Under the pieces are notes generated by a model. The model did not search any database. It was not told where the DNA came from and saw only the letters and a program-made list of their open reading frames with translations. 64,000 nucleotides of DNA, taken from Duganella zoogloeoides. GTDB lineage: Bacteria > Pseudomonadota > Gammaproteobacteria > Burkholderiales > Burkholderiaceae_D. The position numbers and the translations under genes were made by a program. Location of the stretch: contig NZ_CP140152.1 of NCBI RefSeq assembly GCF_034479515.1, positions 1,674,001-1,738,000 on the forward strand, given 5' to 3'. Positions 42,559 through 52,567 of this stretch are shown here, one piece after another. Numbering within the stretch: the stretch's first letter is position 1; each line of letters opens with the position of its first letter.

Positions 42559-42586
42559 AACGGGTTGTCCTAGACAACCCGTTTTT
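42559..42586 (+). terminator. Intrinsic terminator after tRNA-Pro
   Basis: AACGGGTTGTC (42559-42569) pairs perfectly with GACAACCCGTT (42573-42583) over the 3-nt loop CTA, followed by TTT. It makes tRNA-Pro a single-gene unit. Confidence 0.92.
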
Positions 42587-42618
42587 CATTTCTGCGGCGA
42601 ATTCTCGCTGTACAAAAA

Positions 42619-42695
42619 CTGCCCATAGCTCAGTTGGATAGAGCATTAGCCTTCTAAGCTAAGGGTCGCAGGTTCGATTCCTGCTGGGCAGGCCA
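42619..42695 (+). tRNA. tRNA-Arg (anticodon TCT)
   Basis: The acceptor arm CTGCCCA pairs with TGGGCAG, the D arm is GCTC/GAGC, and the anticodon stem TTAGC/GCTAA encloses CTTCTAA, giving anticodon TCT (AGA/AGG arginine codons). The T arm is GCAGG/CCTGC and the 3' CCA is encoded. A weak -10-like TACAAA at 42611-42616 precedes it; no clear -35 was seen. Confidence 0.95.
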
Positions 42696-42728
42696 AAATC
42701 CCAATTGATCGTATTTTCCGGTGTGGCA

Positions 42729-43262
42729 TCAGGGCGTGACGGGCCTGGGCTTCTGGTGCTGCGCCAGCCTGGTTGCTGCAGCAGGATCGGCTTCGGCCGC
42801 AGGCACATTGAAGGTCGCCCAGCACTTGGTCGGCGCAGCGCACAGCAGTTGGATGGTTGCGTCCTTGTGCACCCACCGCGCAGAGCGGCCATCGTCGGAA
42901 ACAGGAGCGCCGAAGCGGGTCGAGATCGACTGGAAAATCGTCTCCCGCTCCGTGCCTTCCGCCAGCACTTTAATGCGCGTCACGGTCAGATCTTTTTTCA
43001 ACGCGATCTCGAACCATCCGCGCGCCGCCCAGAGCGGACGCGAGTCCGGGTCCGGCAGGTGGGCGCTGCCCCAGCGCCCGCCGATGTCGTCCATGCGCGG
43101 ACTGCTTCGCCAGCAAATTTGTTCGGCTTTTTCGTTGTTGAGCGGACAGATGCCAGGCGAATGCTTGAGCTTTCCATTAAAGGGAATGCCGAGCACCTGC
43201 GTGGGAGCCGCCATGACAGCGAGCGGCAGGGCTGTCATCACGAGCGCTAAAAAAGTTTTCAT
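42729..43262 (-). CDS. Exported hypothetical protein
   Basis: The 177-residue protein has a signal peptide MKTFLALVMTALPLAVMA and otherwise no recognised family. Several cysteines (ICPLNNEKAEQICW, LLCAAPTKCWA) could form disulfides in the periplasm. Trp-rich segments GGRWGSAHLP and WVHKDATIQLL are notable. ATG 43262 is preferred over the longer 43316 start because of the signal peptide, although the ribosome binding site is weak. It converges on the tRNA-Arg gene. Confidence 0.7.
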   Translation of the reverse strand: MKTFLALVMTALPLAVMAAPTQVLGIPFNGKLKHSPGICPLNNEKAEQICWRSSPRMDDIGGRWGSAHLPDPDSRPLWAARGWFEIALKKDLTVTRIKVLAEGTERETIFQSISTRFGAPVSDDGRSARWVHKDATIQLLCAAPTKCWATFNVPAAEADPAAATRLAQHQKPRPVTP

Positions 43263-43446
43263 GGCGGTATTCTGAGAGTAGTTACCTTCGCGTCGCTTGG
43301 TCTTGCCGACTACCATGTATTCTACTGAAGCTCAGGTATGCCTAAACTCGGCTCAACGGTGCAAACCGGCTTCTGATCTTCAAATTGAAGGTGCCGATGC
43401 CATCCGTTAAGGTACGGGTGTCAGCACAGCCAGGTATTTAGCCAAA

Positions 43447-44067
43447 TCACTGCGGCGTCAACATCTGCCGCGCATAGCGCAATCCCACGCCATAACCGCC
43501 GCCATTTTTCTCCACCACCGCGCGCGCCGCGTCGTAGGTGTCGTGGCGGGTCCAGTCGCGTTGCAGTTCCAGCAGCACTTGCAGCCAGCTGGTCGGTTGT
43601 GCGCCTTTGGCGATCATCCGTTGCAGTGCGAGATTGTGGCCCATTTCGGTGAGGCCGCCGCAGGCGTCGCCGGCGACGTAGCACTCATAGCCCGCTTCGA
43701 TGGCGCTGAGCACGGCAAAGCTGATGCACGCTTCGGTCAGCATGCCGGAGAAGATCAGCTTTTTGCGGCCGGTGGCGACGATGGCAGCCTGCACCGCCGG
43801 GTCTTCCCAGGCGTTCATGTTGCGGCGCTCCAGCACCGGGTGGTCGGGGATCAGCGCGTGCAGGTCGGGCAGTAGCGGGCCGCTGTAGATCTTGCTGGCC
43901 GAGGTGCTGGCGACGATCGGCAGCGAGAATGCCAGCGCTGCCTCCAGCAGGGCCACGGAATTGTTGAGCAGGGTCTGGCGGTCCATCGATTGCACGGCAA
44001 ATTGCAGACCGGCTTGCTGGTCAAGCAGGACCAGCGTGCAATTGTCGGGGGTAAGTAAATCTTGCAT
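43447..44067 (-). CDS. Isochorismatase-family cysteine hydrolase (YcaC-like)
   Basis: A 206-residue cytoplasmic hydrolase of the isochorismatase-like superfamily. It has the catalytic aspartate in LVLLDQQAGLQ (near residue 16), the lysine near KKLIFSGMLTEACISF and the catalytic cysteine in TEACISFAVLSA. The motif order matches YcaC-type proteins; their natural substrates are unknown. It is transcribed leftward, away from the FKBP gene. Confidence 0.88.
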   Translation of the reverse strand: MQDLLTPDNCTLVLLDQQAGLQFAVQSMDRQTLLNNSVALLEAALAFSLPIVASTSASKIYSGPLLPDLHALIPDHPVLERRNMNAWEDPAVQAAIVATGRKKLIFSGMLTEACISFAVLSAIEAGYECYVAGDACGGLTEMGHNLALQRMIAKGAQPTSWLQVLLELQRDWTRHDTYDAARAVVEKNGGGYGVGLRYARQMLTPQ

Positions 44068-44270
44068 GGTGTGCTTTCGAACGAGGGAGGATGCTGTCGA
44101 TTGTAGGCAAGTCGCCAGCGCTGCATAACCCGCGAAGTGGGCGGGTACGGTTCCCTCCTAGGTAGCAGACGCCACGGGCAACCTCCGCGCGCACCGTAGC
44201 CGTTTCAGATTGGCAGAAGGCGTGCCGCGCTGTATGCTGCGGCGGCTGACAACCATCACGAAAGAACCTC

Positions 44271-44768
44271 ATGAAACTGCTGTCCTCCGCCATCCTCGGT
44301 TTGACCCTCACGCTGGCTTTGGCCGCCTGCAACAAAAAAGAAACCCCGCCTGCCGCCGAAGCCCCGGCTGCGGCCACAACGCCGGCGCCAACCCCGGCTG
44401 AGGCGCCAGCCGCTGCACCGGTGGCCAGCACCGAACTGCAAAAGATCGACACCGTCGTCGGCACCGGCAAGGAAGCCGTGGCTGGCGCCACCGCCGTCGT
44501 CAACTACACCGGCTGGCTGTATGTGCCAAGCGCCCCGGCCCAGCATGGCGAGCAGTTCGATTCGTCGGTTGGTCGTTCGCCGTTCAGCTTCCAGCTCGGT
44601 GGCGGCCAGGTCATCAAGGGGTGGGACGAAGGCGTGCAGGGCATGAAAGTGGGCGGCAAGCGTACCCTGATCGTGCCGGCCAGCTATGGTTACGGCGAGC
44701 GCGGCGTGGGTCCGATTCCACCGAACTCCAACCTGATCTTCGACGTCGAACTGCTCGACGTTAAGTAA
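44271..44768 (+). CDS. FKBP-type peptidyl-prolyl isomerase lipoprotein
   Basis: A 165-residue protein with signal/lipobox LTLALAAC (Cys20), an Ala/Pro-rich linker of about 35 residues, and one FKBP domain: [45 protein letters not shown] and [10 protein letters not shown]. It probably speeds protein folding at the inner face of the outer membrane. The ATG follows GAAAGAACCTC. A GC-rich hairpin follows the stop. Confidence 0.92.
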   Translation: MKLLSSAILGLTLTLALAACNKKETPPAAEAPAAATTPAPTPAEAPAAAPVASTELQKIDTVVGTGKEAVAGATAVVNYTGWLYVPSAPAQHGEQFDSSVGRSPFSFQLGGGQVIKGWDEGVQGMKVGGKRTLIVPASYGYGERGVGPIPPNSNLIFDVELLDVK

Positions 44769-44776
44769 TGTCACAC

Positions 44777-44799
44777 CAGCCTCCCAGTGCGGGAGGCTG
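44777..44799 (+). terminator. Hairpin between FKBP gene and TonB receptor gene
   Basis: CAGCCTCCC (44777-44785) pairs with GGGAGGCTG (44791-44799), loop AGTGC. There is no strong T tract on either strand, but it lies between convergent stops, so it may serve both genes. Confidence 0.55.
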
Positions 44800-44810
44800 T
44801 CTTCACCGCA

Positions 44811-47279
44811 TCAGAAACGGTATTTGGCCGTCAGCGCCACCGCGCGGCCAGGGCCGTACATGCCCGAGTACCACCAGTCCGACACCGACGCCGTGTATTT
44901 CTTGTCGAACAGGTTGCTCACATTGACCGTCGCCGACAGCTTGTCGCTGAAGTCATAGCGGCCCATCAGGCTGGCCACTGCGTACGATTTCTGTTCCCAG
45001 TACAGGTCGCGCTCGATTTGCCACGCCGAAATATCCGAATACACCTTGCTCTGCCAGTTGAAGCCGCCGCCCACGGTCAGGCGCTTGAGTTCGCCCGGCA
45101 TTTGGTACGTGGTCCACAGCTTGACCAGGTTGCGCGGGAAGGTGGTCTGGATGGTCTTGTCTTCGTTGCTCCTGGTGCGGCTGTAGGACCAGGAGGCTGA
45201 AACATTCCAGTTCGGCGTCAACGCGCCGGTCGCTTCCAGGTCCAGCCCCCCGGTGCGGGCGCCCTTGATGGTGCGGTAGGCGGGCATGGTGGTGCCGGGC
45301 ACGTTGAAGCCGGGGTCCGACTCGGACAGGTTCTCCTGTTGAATCCGGTACACGGCCACGCTGGTATTCAACTGGCCCTGCAACCAGCCGCTTTTTACAC
45401 CAGCTTCATAGGTCTTGCCCTGGCGCGGCGCCAGCAAGTTGCCGTAACGGTCTTGCGCCGCCTGCGGCTGGTAGATGGTGGAATAGCTGGCGTAAGCGTT
45501 GTGGATGTCGTTGATTTCATAGACCAGGCCGCCGTATGGCGTTACCACGTGTTTTTCCGAGGCGGGCGCGGCGCTGTAGTAGGGGATGGTCGGCGCGTCG
45601 GTGACGTAGTTCTCGTCGTAGCGCATGACCTTGGCGCCAGCGATCAGGGTCAGCTTGTCGGCCAGGTTGAAGCGGCCGGCGGCATAGGCGCTGGACTGGC
45701 GCCGGGTGCTGTCGTAGGTAACGTAGGTGTCGCCAAACACCGGCGCCTGGTTGCGGTCCCAGGTGTAGAGGTTGACCGGTGTGCCTTGCAGGTTCCAGTC
45801 GAAGCTGCCGTCGGTCTTGCTCTGGAATTCGTTGTAGTCGAGGCCGAACACCACTTCGTGCTTGCGGCCCCACAGCGTGACTGGGCCGCGTACCTTGACG
45901 TCAAAGCTTTTCGATTTCAGGTGGTAATTGCGGCGGTTGGCGGCCAGCAGCAGGCCGTCGCCGCTGGCCTGGTCGGCAAAGCCGCCGCTCACATCCAGGT
46001 ACACCGAGCGTTCATCCTGCGACGACGTCAAATGGCTGGCCGAGACTTTCAGGCTCCAGTTGTTGCCCAGCGCCTGCTCGAGCGTGGCGAAGACGTCGGT
46101 GGAATCGGTGTCGAAGCGGTTGCCGGGCGCTGCCGGCGAGAACGAGCGGGGCAGGTCGGTCATCACGCCGTTGCTGTAAAACAGCGGGAAGCCCAGGTAC
46201 GACAACGAGCCTTTCGAGCGGTTGCGCTGGTGGGTCACGCCTGCGCTTACCGTGGTGCCGGGCCGCAGGTCCGCTTCCACCACGCCGTACAGCACCTGCT
46301 TGTTGTGCCGGTAATGGTCGATATCGCTCTCGTTGTCCTGCGCCACCGTCACCAGGCGGCCGCGCACGCTGCCATCGTTATTCAGTGGCCCGGATACATC
46401 GAAGGCGCCGCGCAGTTGCTGGTTCGACCCTGCCCGACCTGCCACTGACGACTGGGATTGCCTGGTCGGTTTCTTGCGCACCATGTTGAGCGCCCCCGAC
46501 GCATCGCCGGCGCCGGTCATCAGGCCCGAGGCGCCGCGCAGGATTTCGATGCGGTCGTACAGCGCCATGTCGGCCAGGCTTTGCGAGGGCAGGGCATTGA
46601 GGCCCAGGTTTTCCGAGTGGGTATTGACGCCGTCGAGCTGGTAGTTGGTGATCGAGTAACCGCGCGCAGTAAAGCCGGTGCGCTCGCTGCCCAGCGAGAA
46701 CAGGGTGACGCCGGGCGCCTGCGCCATCACCTGGCCGATGGAGGTCAAGCCCTGGTCGGCCATGCGCGCGCTGGTGATCACGCTGATCGATTGCGGCGTC
46801 TCGCGCAGCGACAGGCCCAGCGGCGTGGCGGTACCGAGCGCTGCGGTGGAGACGTAGGCGCCGGTGCCCTCGCTGGCATCGCCTTGGGCCGTGACCGAGA
46901 CGGCCGGCAGGCTGCCCATGGTTGGCGCTTCGGCCGCGCGCAGCACCCAGGCGCCGTTGCCGCTGAGGGCCGCAGTCAGGCCGGTGCCGCGCAACACGCC
47001 GTTCAGTGCGTCGGGTACGGTGTGGCGGCCATCGAGGCCGCTGCTGGTCTTGCCGCGCGTTTGCTCGGGCGTAAAGCTCAGCAGCACGCCGGCCTGGCTG
47101 GCGACCTGGCGCAGCGCGGCGCCCAGCTCGCCGGGAGGCACGCGGAAGTCATGGCTGGCCGGGGCCGCAGCAGAGGACGGCGCGGCTTGCGCCTGCACGT
47201 TGCCGGTGCCGGCCAGCAATGCCGAGGACATAAAAACCAGTTGGATGGCAACAGCCATCGGGGTACGGATGAGGGACAT
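44811..47279 (-). CDS. TonB-dependent receptor with STN signalling domain
   Basis: An outer-membrane transducer-type siderophore/iron receptor (822 residues). The signal peptide ends near VQAQA. The STN domain follows (about 38-110: FRVPPGELGAALRQVASQAGVLLSF), then the plug (LRETPQSISVITSARMAD, GYSITNYQLDGVN) and a 22-strand barrel ending in VALTAKYRF. The STN domain and the adjacent fecI-fecR genes indicate cell-surface signalling: the ligand-bound receptor activates FecR and then FecI. The ligand is not known. Confidence 0.93.
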   Translation of the reverse strand: MSLIRTPMAVAIQLVFMSSALLAGTGNVQAQAAPSSAAAPASHDFRVPPGELGAALRQVASQAGVLLSFTPEQTRGKTSSGLDGRHTVPDALNGVLRGTGLTAALSGNGAWVLRAAEAPTMGSLPAVSVTAQGDASEGTGAYVSTAALGTATPLGLSLRETPQSISVITSARMADQGLTSIGQVMAQAPGVTLFSLGSERTGFTARGYSITNYQLDGVNTHSENLGLNALPSQSLADMALYDRIEILRGASGLMTGAGDASGALNMVRKKPTRQSQSSVAGRAGSNQQLRGAFDVSGPLNNDGSVRGRLVTVAQDNESDIDHYRHNKQVLYGVVEADLRPGTTVSAGVTHQRNRSKGSLSYLGFPLFYSNGVMTDLPRSFSPAAPGNRFDTDSTDVFATLEQALGNNWSLKVSASHLTSSQDERSVYLDVSGGFADQASGDGLLLAANRRNYHLKSKSFDVKVRGPVTLWGRKHEVVFGLDYNEFQSKTDGSFDWNLQGTPVNLYTWDRNQAPVFGDTYVTYDSTRRQSSAYAAGRFNLADKLTLIAGAKVMRYDENYVTDAPTIPYYSAAPASEKHVVTPYGGLVYEINDIHNAYASYSTIYQPQAAQDRYGNLLAPRQGKTYEAGVKSGWLQGQLNTSVAVYRIQQENLSESDPGFNVPGTTMPAYRTIKGARTGGLDLEATGALTPNWNVSASWSYSRTRSNEDKTIQTTFPRNLVKLWTTYQMPGELKRLTVGGGFNWQSKVYSDISAWQIERDLYWEQKSYAVASLMGRYDFSDKLSATVNVSNLFDKKYTASVSDWWYSGMYGPGRAVALTAKYRF

Positions 47280-47365
47280 GGTGACCTTGTAGTGGTGTGT
47301 CGGTTGACTTTGCCTATACGGGTCACGCCGGAATCGAAAACGGGTACTGTTTTTTTAAATATTTT

Positions 47366-48337
47366 TTACTTTGCTTGTAACTGCACCCAGTACGGTGTGC
47401 GGTATTGAACCCGCACCGGCAGTGCATCGGGCAGAGAGCGCAGCACGGCGTCGGTGTCGGCCAGCGGGTACACGCCCGAAATGCGCAGGTCGCCCACGGC
47501 GTCGTCGCAGGCAATGAAGCCGCTGCGGTAGCGGCTCAGTTCGTGGATAAAGTCGCGCAAGCGCATGGAATCGGCCAGCAGCAGGCCCTGGCGCCAGGCC
47601 CAGGCTTCGGGGCCGACGGCGCGCACCGGCAGCACCTGATTGTTCGTCATGCCCGCGCCCTGGCCGGCCGCGACAATCACGGCGGCGCCACCGTCGCGTG
47701 GCGTCAGGCGCACGCGGCCCTGTTCGACCGCGACCATGGTCCGGTCGTCGTCCTTGCGTACCAGGTAGCGGGTGCCGAGCGCCAGCGCGCGGCCGTGCGT
47801 GGTCTCCACCAGGAACGGGCGGTACGGCGTGCGGTGCTCCTGCGCGGTGGCCACATGGATTTCGCCCCGGACCAGTTGCAGCAGGCGCCCGCTGGCCGTG
47901 TAGCGGAGATTGACTGCCGTGTGGACGTTCAGGTGCAGCGCAGTGCCGTCTTCCAGCGTGATTTGGCGGCGCGTGGTGCCGGTCGAGACATCGGCCAGCA
48001 AGGTGTGCGCGGTATCGCTGCGGCTGGCGAACCAGCCGGTGGCGCCGAACGCCGCCAGCCATACCAGCGCCCGCAAGCCCTGGCGGCGCGCGGTGGGCTG
48101 GCGCGCCAGGGCCTGGCGGCTGGCGCGGGCGTCGAGTTCCTGAAAGTTGCCGCTCACCTGTTCGATATGGCGCCAGGCGCGGTCGTGGTCGGGATGGGCG
48201 TCGCGCCAGGCGCGCCACGCTTGCCGCTGCGCCACCGTGGCATCGCCATCCATTAGCGTAGTGAGCCATTGCGCTGCCTGCATGGCGATGTCGAGCGCGA
48301 TCGGCTGGCCATCGGCATAGACGGTGGTCTCGGCCAT
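47366..48337 (-). CDS. FecR-family anti-sigma factor / sigma regulator
   Basis: A 323-residue inner-membrane regulator. The N-terminal cytoplasmic part has the FecR N-terminal helix signature AAQWLTTLMDGDATVAQRQAW, one membrane helix lies near residues 88-105 (LVWLAAFGATGWFAS), and the periplasmic FecR domain includes TGTTRRQITLEDGTALHLN. ATG 48337 lies 1 nt past the fecI stop, which implies coupled translation; the longer start at 48367 overlaps fecI more. It controls the FecI sigma factor at 48339-48866. Confidence 0.92.
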   Translation of the reverse strand: MAETTVYADGQPIALDIAMQAAQWLTTLMDGDATVAQRQAWRAWRDAHPDHDRAWRHIEQVSGNFQELDARASRQALARQPTARRQGLRALVWLAAFGATGWFASRSDTAHTLLADVSTGTTRRQITLEDGTALHLNVHTAVNLRYTASGRLLQLVRGEIHVATAQEHRTPYRPFLVETTHGRALALGTRYLVRKDDDRTMVAVEQGRVRLTPRDGGAAVIVAAGQGAGMTNNQVLPVRAVGPEAWAWRQGLLLADSMRLRDFIHELSRYRSGFIACDDAVGDLRISGVYPLADTDAVLRSLPDALPVRVQYRTPYWVQLQAK

Positions 48338-48338
48338 G

Positions 48339-48866
48339 TCAGGACGCGGCAAAATCGGGCACGGCAAAGAAGCAGAGCAGGTTGGCCCTGGTCAGGTATT
48401 TCTTGACCGAGTGCGTGCTCACGTTCAATTCGGCGGCGATATCGGCGTAGCGCATGCCGTCCAGGTGCGCCATCAGGAACGCTTGCCTGGCCGGTTCCGG
48501 CAACTTGGCAAGCGCGCGGTCGATCAGGTGCAGCGATTCGACCACGATGGCGATGGTTTCGGGCGAGGGTGCACACGCTTGCGGCGCGTGCAGCAGGGCG
48601 TCCAGATAGGCGTGCTCCAGCGCTTCGCGGCGGCAGTGGTTGGCTATCAGGCGCCTGGCGATGGTGGCCAGGAACGGGCGCGGCTCGGCAATGGCGCCAG
48701 CCTCGCGCGCCACCAGGATCTTGATGAAAGTATCGTGCGCCAGGTCGCCAGCCAGCCCCGCATCATGCAGCCGCCGCTTGAGCCAGCCGAGCAACCAGGA
48801 ATGATGGTCGGTGTACAAGGCCTGGAAATCGGGCTGGGGGCTGGAGGAGGGGGATACGGCAAGCAT
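48339..48866 (-). CDS. FecI-type ECF sigma factor
   Basis: A 175-residue RNA polymerase sigma factor: region 2 (ALYTDHHSWLLGWLKRRLHDAGLAGDLAHDTF) and region 4 (LPEPARQAFLMAHLDGMRYADIAAELNVSTHSVKKYL) with its helix-turn-helix. ATG 48866 is preferred; an in-frame TTG at 48878 is also possible. It heads the fecI-fecR-receptor cluster. The Fur box upstream indicates iron repression. Its target is presumably the receptor promoter at 47280-47365. Confidence 0.92.
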   Translation of the reverse strand: MLAVSPSSSPQPDFQALYTDHHSWLLGWLKRRLHDAGLAGDLAHDTFIKILVAREAGAIAEPRPFLATIARRLIANHCRREALEHAYLDALLHAPQACAPSPETIAIVVESLHLIDRALAKLPEPARQAFLMAHLDGMRYADIAAELNVSTHSVKKYLTRANLLCFFAVPDFAAS

Positions 48867-48882
48867 CTGGCAATTCAATGTA

Positions 48883-48901
48883 AATGAGAATTGTTATCAT
48901 T
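48883..48901 (-). promoter_or_regulatory. Fur box upstream of fecI
   Basis: AATGAGAATTGTTATCATT is a nearly perfect 19-bp Fur site (left and right arms are complementary at most positions) 17 bp before ATG 48866. Confidence 0.85.
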
Positions 48902-48919
48902 GTAGCCGGATGCGGGCTG

Positions 48920-48948
48920 GCAGACAATCGCTAGCTGGTGTTGTCTGC
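48920..48948. repeat. Inverted repeat over the 3' end of the EAL gene
   Basis: GCAGACAA (48920-48927) and TTGTCTGC (48941-48948) are perfect inverted 8-mers and enclose the EAL-gene stop codon (48931-48933). On the minus strand no T tract follows, so it may be a 3' mRNA hairpin that separates this gene from fecI. Confidence 0.5.
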
Positions 48949-50724
48949 GCCATGCTGGTGCCGCACCAGGTAGTCAATAAACGCCCCCGCCCCCAACGGC
49001 TTCGAAAAATGGTAACCCTGTGCCACATCGCAGCCCCATTCACGGATCAGCGCCAGCGACTGCGCGGTTTCCACGCCTTCGGCCACGACCTGGTAATCGA
49101 GTTCGCGCGCCAGGGCGATCAGCGAGCGGACGATGCGCTGGTCGCGCGGGTTGGTGTGGACGTGGCGGATCAGCGATTGGTCCACCTTGACCACCGTGGC
49201 CGGCACTTTCTGCAAATACGCGAAATTGCTGTAGCCGGTGCCGAAGTCGTCGAGCGCCAGGCCCATGCCCAGCGCGCGCATGCGGTGCAGCGTGGCCAGG
49301 ATGTCCGCGCCTTCCATCCAGACGCCCTCGGTACATTCGATTTCCACGTAGCGCGGATCGACGCGATGCTGCCGGCAGGCGGCGGCCAGCCGGTCCACCA
49401 GGTCCGGTTCCTCGAAATTCCAGGCCGACAGGTTCAGCGCCACCTTCACCAGGTGACCGGCCGCATGCCACGCGCCCAGCTGGGCGATGGCGGTGTTGAT
49501 GACCCAGTCGCTGAGCGGACCGATCAGGGCGGTGGTTTCGATCAGCGGGATGAATTCGGCCGGCGAAATGGCGCCCAGCTCGCGGTGGTGCCAGCGCAGC
49601 AGCGCTTCGGCGCCGTGGCAGGCGCCGCAGGGCAGGTCGTGCTTCGGTTGATAGACCAGTTCGAACTCGCCGTCGGCAATTGCCCTCCGCACATCGTGCA
49701 GCAGGCGGAACGCACGCCGCTGTTGCGCGTCTTCGGTGTCGCTGTACAGGCTCCAGCGCTGCTGCGCGCTCAGGGCCTGGTTGACGGCGGCGGCCGCCTG
49801 GCGCGGGGCATCGGCGGTCGAATCGGCGCCCAGCGCAAAGCGCACGATGCCGCCAAAGCCGGGCAGGACCAGCGGGATGTTGAGGCTGGTGAGCGGAGTT
49901 TGCAGCGCCGCGTCCAGCCCGTGCAGGTAGTCGATGAAGGCGTCGCTGTCGGCGTCGCGCGCGAGCAGGGCGAAGCGGGTGTCGCCCAGGTGATAGACCT
50001 GGGCGCGATCCGCGAACAGTTGTTGCAGACGGGCGCCCACTTCGCGCACCAGCTGGTCGTGCACGGCCGCGCCCATCACGCGGATGATTTCGAAGGCGCG
50101 GGCGGCGTCGGGCATGGCAAGGTCCACCAGTACCCGTTGTGCGCCCGGGGCCAGCGCGGCGGCTGCACCCAGGTCGTCAGCCAGCTGGTATTTATTCGGC
50201 ATGCCGCTCACCGCATCCACGTGCCCCACCGCGCGGCCCAGCGTGATGTGCGCCATCACCAGGCCGGCCAGCGTGGCCAGGCGCTGCTGGTCGCTGGCAG
50301 GGAGAACGCGCGTGCGCTGGTCGATCAGGCACAGTGCACCGATGGCATAGCCGTCTTGCGTCACCAGCGGCGCGCCGGCATAAAAGCGCACGCCTTGCGG
50401 CCCGGTCACCAGCGGGTTGTCGGCAAAGCGGGGATCGCGCAGCGTGTCTTCGATCACCAGCACGCTGGCCTGGGCGATCGTGTATTGGCAGAAGGTCTTG
50501 TCGCGGTCGGTGTTCGGCGGGCAGTAGCCGACTGCCGACTTGATCCACTGACGGTCGCTGTCGAGCAGCGAAATATAGGCGCCCGAGACGTCGAACAGGG
50601 TTTTTGCCAGCGTAGTCACGCTGTCGAAGTAGTCGCTGGTGTTGGTGTTGAGGACGCCCAGTTGCTGCAGCGCCCGCACCCGCTCCGGTTCCGAGTTTTG
50701 CCGCAACAGCACCGGCAGCGTCAT
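48931..50724 (-). CDS. GAF-degenerate GGDEF-EAL phosphodiesterase-like protein
   Basis: A 597-residue soluble protein likely to break down c-di-GMP. The N-terminal GAF domain covers about residues 20-160 ([25 protein letters not shown]). The middle part resembles GGDEF but the active motif is replaced ([10 protein letters not shown]), so it should not make c-di-GMP. The EAL domain (about 345-590) keeps [17 protein letters not shown] and AEGVET, the residues used for catalysis and metal binding. The start overlaps the chemoreceptor stop (ATGA), so both are made together. Confidence 0.9.
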   Translation of the reverse strand: MTLPVLLRQNSEPERVRALQQLGVLNTNTSDYFDSVTTLAKTLFDVSGAYISLLDSDRQWIKSAVGYCPPNTDRDKTFCQYTIAQASVLVIEDTLRDPRFADNPLVTGPQGVRFYAGAPLVTQDGYAIGALCLIDQRTRVLPASDQQRLATLAGLVMAHITLGRAVGHVDAVSGMPNKYQLADDLGAAAALAPGAQRVLVDLAMPDAARAFEIIRVMGAAVHDQLVREVGARLQQLFADRAQVYHLGDTRFALLARDADSDAFIDYLHGLDAALQTPLTSLNIPLVLPGFGGIVRFALGADSTADAPRQAAAAVNQALSAQQRWSLYSDTEDAQQRRAFRLLHDVRRAIADGEFELVYQPKHDLPCGACHGAEALLRWHHRELGAISPAEFIPLIETTALIGPLSDWVINTAIAQLGAWHAAGHLVKVALNLSAWNFEEPDLVDRLAAACRQHRVDPRYVEIECTEGVWMEGADILATLHRMRALGMGLALDDFGTGYSNFAYLQKVPATVVKVDQSLIRHVHTNPRDQRIVRSLIALARELDYQVVAEGVETAQSLALIREWGCDVAQGYHFSKPLGAGAFIDYLVRHQHGADNTS

Positions 50725-52370
50725 GCCGTTGCGGCCAGCAGCAACTGCGGCTCCGGTGTGCGTGCGGACCGGCCTGCCGGCGCCGCCACCGCGCTGCGCT
50801 CGGTCTTGAACACGCCAACCGCGTGGTTGAGCAGGGCGGCCTGGTCCTGCAGGGTATCGACCGTGCCGGTCGCTTCTTCGACCAGCGCCGCGTTCTGCTG
50901 CGTCACCTGGTCCATCTGGGCGATGGCGCGGTTGACCTCCTCGATACCAACGCGCTGCTCCTCGCTGGCGCTGGCAATCGATTCGACCATGTCGGAGACG
51001 CGCTTGACGCTGCTGACGATGTCCTGCATGGTGCTGCCCGCGTGTTCGGCCAGGTCGGTGCCGGTGTGGATGCGTTCCACCGATTCGTCGATCAGCGCCT
51101 TGACTTCGCGCGCGGCGGTGGAGCTGCGCTGGGCCAGGTTGCGCACCTCGGTGGCGACCACGGCAAAGCCGCGGCCCTGTTCGCCGGCCCGCGCGGCTTC
51201 CACCGCTGCGTTCAGGGCCAGGATATTGGTCTGGAAAGCGATGCCGTCGATCACGCTGATGATCTCTTCGATCTTGCGCGAGGACGCATCGATGGCGTTC
51301 ATGGTCTGCACCACCTGGCCGACGATCTCGCCGCCCTGGCTGGCGACGCCGGACGCTTCGCGCGCCAGCTTGCTGGCGTTGCGGGCGCTGTCGGCGTTCT
51401 GTTTGACGGTGGCGGTCAGCTCTTCCATGGCCGACGCGGTTTCTTCCAGCGAGCTGGCCTGGTCCTCGGTGCGGCTGGACAAGTCCTGGTTGCCTGCCGA
51501 AATCTGGGTGCTGATGCTGGAAACGGCCTGCGCCGCGTCATGCACTTCGGTGACGGTGGCGTGCAGGTTGCCGCTCATCTTGACCAGCACCGCCATGATG
51601 CTGTCGCGGTCGCCATCGCGCAGGCTGACCTGGTGATACAGCTCGCCGCGATCGACGGCGTTGGCCAGCGCCTTCACTTCGGCCGGCTCGGCGCCGAGTG
51701 CACGCAGCAAGTGCTGCGACACGCGCCACGCCACCACGGCGCCGATTGCCATCGCGATCGCCACCGCCAGCAAGGCCAGCGACTGGAAGTTGTGGGCGCC
51801 GTGGCGGGCCAGTTCGGACTCGGCCTCGGTCATTTTTTCTTCCTGGTCGATAAAGCCGTTGATGCTGGCCAGCCAGTCGATGAAGGCCGGCCTGGCCTGG
51901 CCCAGCATCAGGCTGCGCGCGCCGTCGATATCGCCGGCGCGGCGCGCTTCGATGATCTGCTTGACCAGCGGCGTGGCGCGCGCTTCGTTCTGCTTGATCT
52001 TGTCGAGCCAGGCGCGTTCCTCCGGCATCACCTTGGCCTTGGCCTGGCCGAACTGGGCGTCCATCGGGCGCGCCGATTGCTGGTAGTCGGCGTCGAGCTT
52101 GTCGATCAGGGCCACCACGGCGGCCACATCTGCGTCTGCCACCAGGGTGACGTCGCGCAGCGCAATCGCGCGGTCATGCACGCTGCCACGGAAATTGATC
52201 GCGTAGCGCTGCTTGACGTTGTTGACCTCGCTGATGTGCTGCAGGCTGTTGTCGATGGCGTTGACCTTGACCACGCTCAGGGCGGTCAACGCCAGCATCA
52301 TCGCCAGGATGATGCCAAAGCCGATCCGCAGGCGGGCCGCGACGCCGAGGCCGGTATGATTGTTTTCCAT
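50721..52370 (-). CDS. Methyl-accepting chemotaxis protein
   Basis: A 549-residue membrane chemoreceptor. It has two membrane helices (about 15-38 and 190-212) around a periplasmic four-helix-bundle ligand domain, a HAMP domain, and the cytoplasmic signalling hairpin with [20 protein letters not shown] and the following [19 protein letters not shown], the most conserved part of the family. AGGAATTCC precedes ATG 52370. It overlaps the GAF-EAL gene by 4 bp. The ligand is unknown. Confidence 0.94.
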   Translation of the reverse strand: MENNHTGLGVAARLRIGFGIILAMMLALTALSVVKVNAIDNSLQHISEVNNVKQRYAINFRGSVHDRAIALRDVTLVADADVAAVVALIDKLDADYQQSARPMDAQFGQAKAKVMPEERAWLDKIKQNEARATPLVKQIIEARRAGDIDGARSLMLGQARPAFIDWLASINGFIDQEEKMTEAESELARHGAHNFQSLALLAVAIAMAIGAVVAWRVSQHLLRALGAEPAEVKALANAVDRGELYHQVSLRDGDRDSIMAVLVKMSGNLHATVTEVHDAAQAVSSISTQISAGNQDLSSRTEDQASSLEETASAMEELTATVKQNADSARNASKLAREASGVASQGGEIVGQVVQTMNAIDASSRKIEEIISVIDGIAFQTNILALNAAVEAARAGEQGRGFAVVATEVRNLAQRSSTAAREVKALIDESVERIHTGTDLAEHAGSTMQDIVSSVKRVSDMVESIASASEEQRVGIEEVNRAIAQMDQVTQQNAALVEEATGTVDTLQDQAALLNHAVGVFKTERSAVAAPAGRSARTPEPQLLLAATA

Positions 52371-52520
52371 GGAATTCCTTAAGTGGCAACGACGGTAGTG
52401 AAGCTGATGCCGCTATCATATTTCCTAAAACCAATTCTGTTAAGTTTATAGATTAAATAAACTCAATAGAGTTTTCCTATTGGAAATAGTAGTGTTGCAA
52501 CTTTACTGCGTCAGGCAAGG
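52371..52520. other. AT-rich upstream region of the chemoreceptor gene
   Basis: About 150 bp, much more AT-rich than the rest of the window, with short hairpins such as AACTC/GAGTT. It should hold the chemoreceptor promoter on the minus strand, but no convincing sigma-70 or sigma-28 match was found. No ORF. Confidence 0.35.
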
Positions 52521-52545
52521 AAAATCCCTCCCTCGAATGGGAGGG
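52521..52545 (-). terminator. Terminator after the CocE-like gene
   Basis: Read on the minus strand, CCCTCCC pairs with GGGAGGG over a 6-nt loop (52526-52545), followed by ATTTTCC, 22 bp past the stop. Confidence 0.75.
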
Positions 52546-52567
52546 TTCCCATGGTCTGTCTGCTTGC

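Noticed and set aside
42458..42876. Minus-strand short ORFs with GFEPWTPWSQTRCATGLRY and CPAGIEPATLSLEG
   Set aside because: These are well-known spurious translations of antisense tRNA; here they are the reverse of tRNA-Pro and tRNA-Arg.
44021..44503. Minus-strand frame overlapping isochorismatase and FKBP genes
   Set aside because: It overlaps the start regions of two supported genes and has Ala/Gly low-complexity composition; no ribosome binding site.
48811..51636. A 941-codon plus-strand frame across the chemoreceptor and EAL genes
   Set aside because: It spans several well-supported minus-strand genes and a Fur box and shows no domain.
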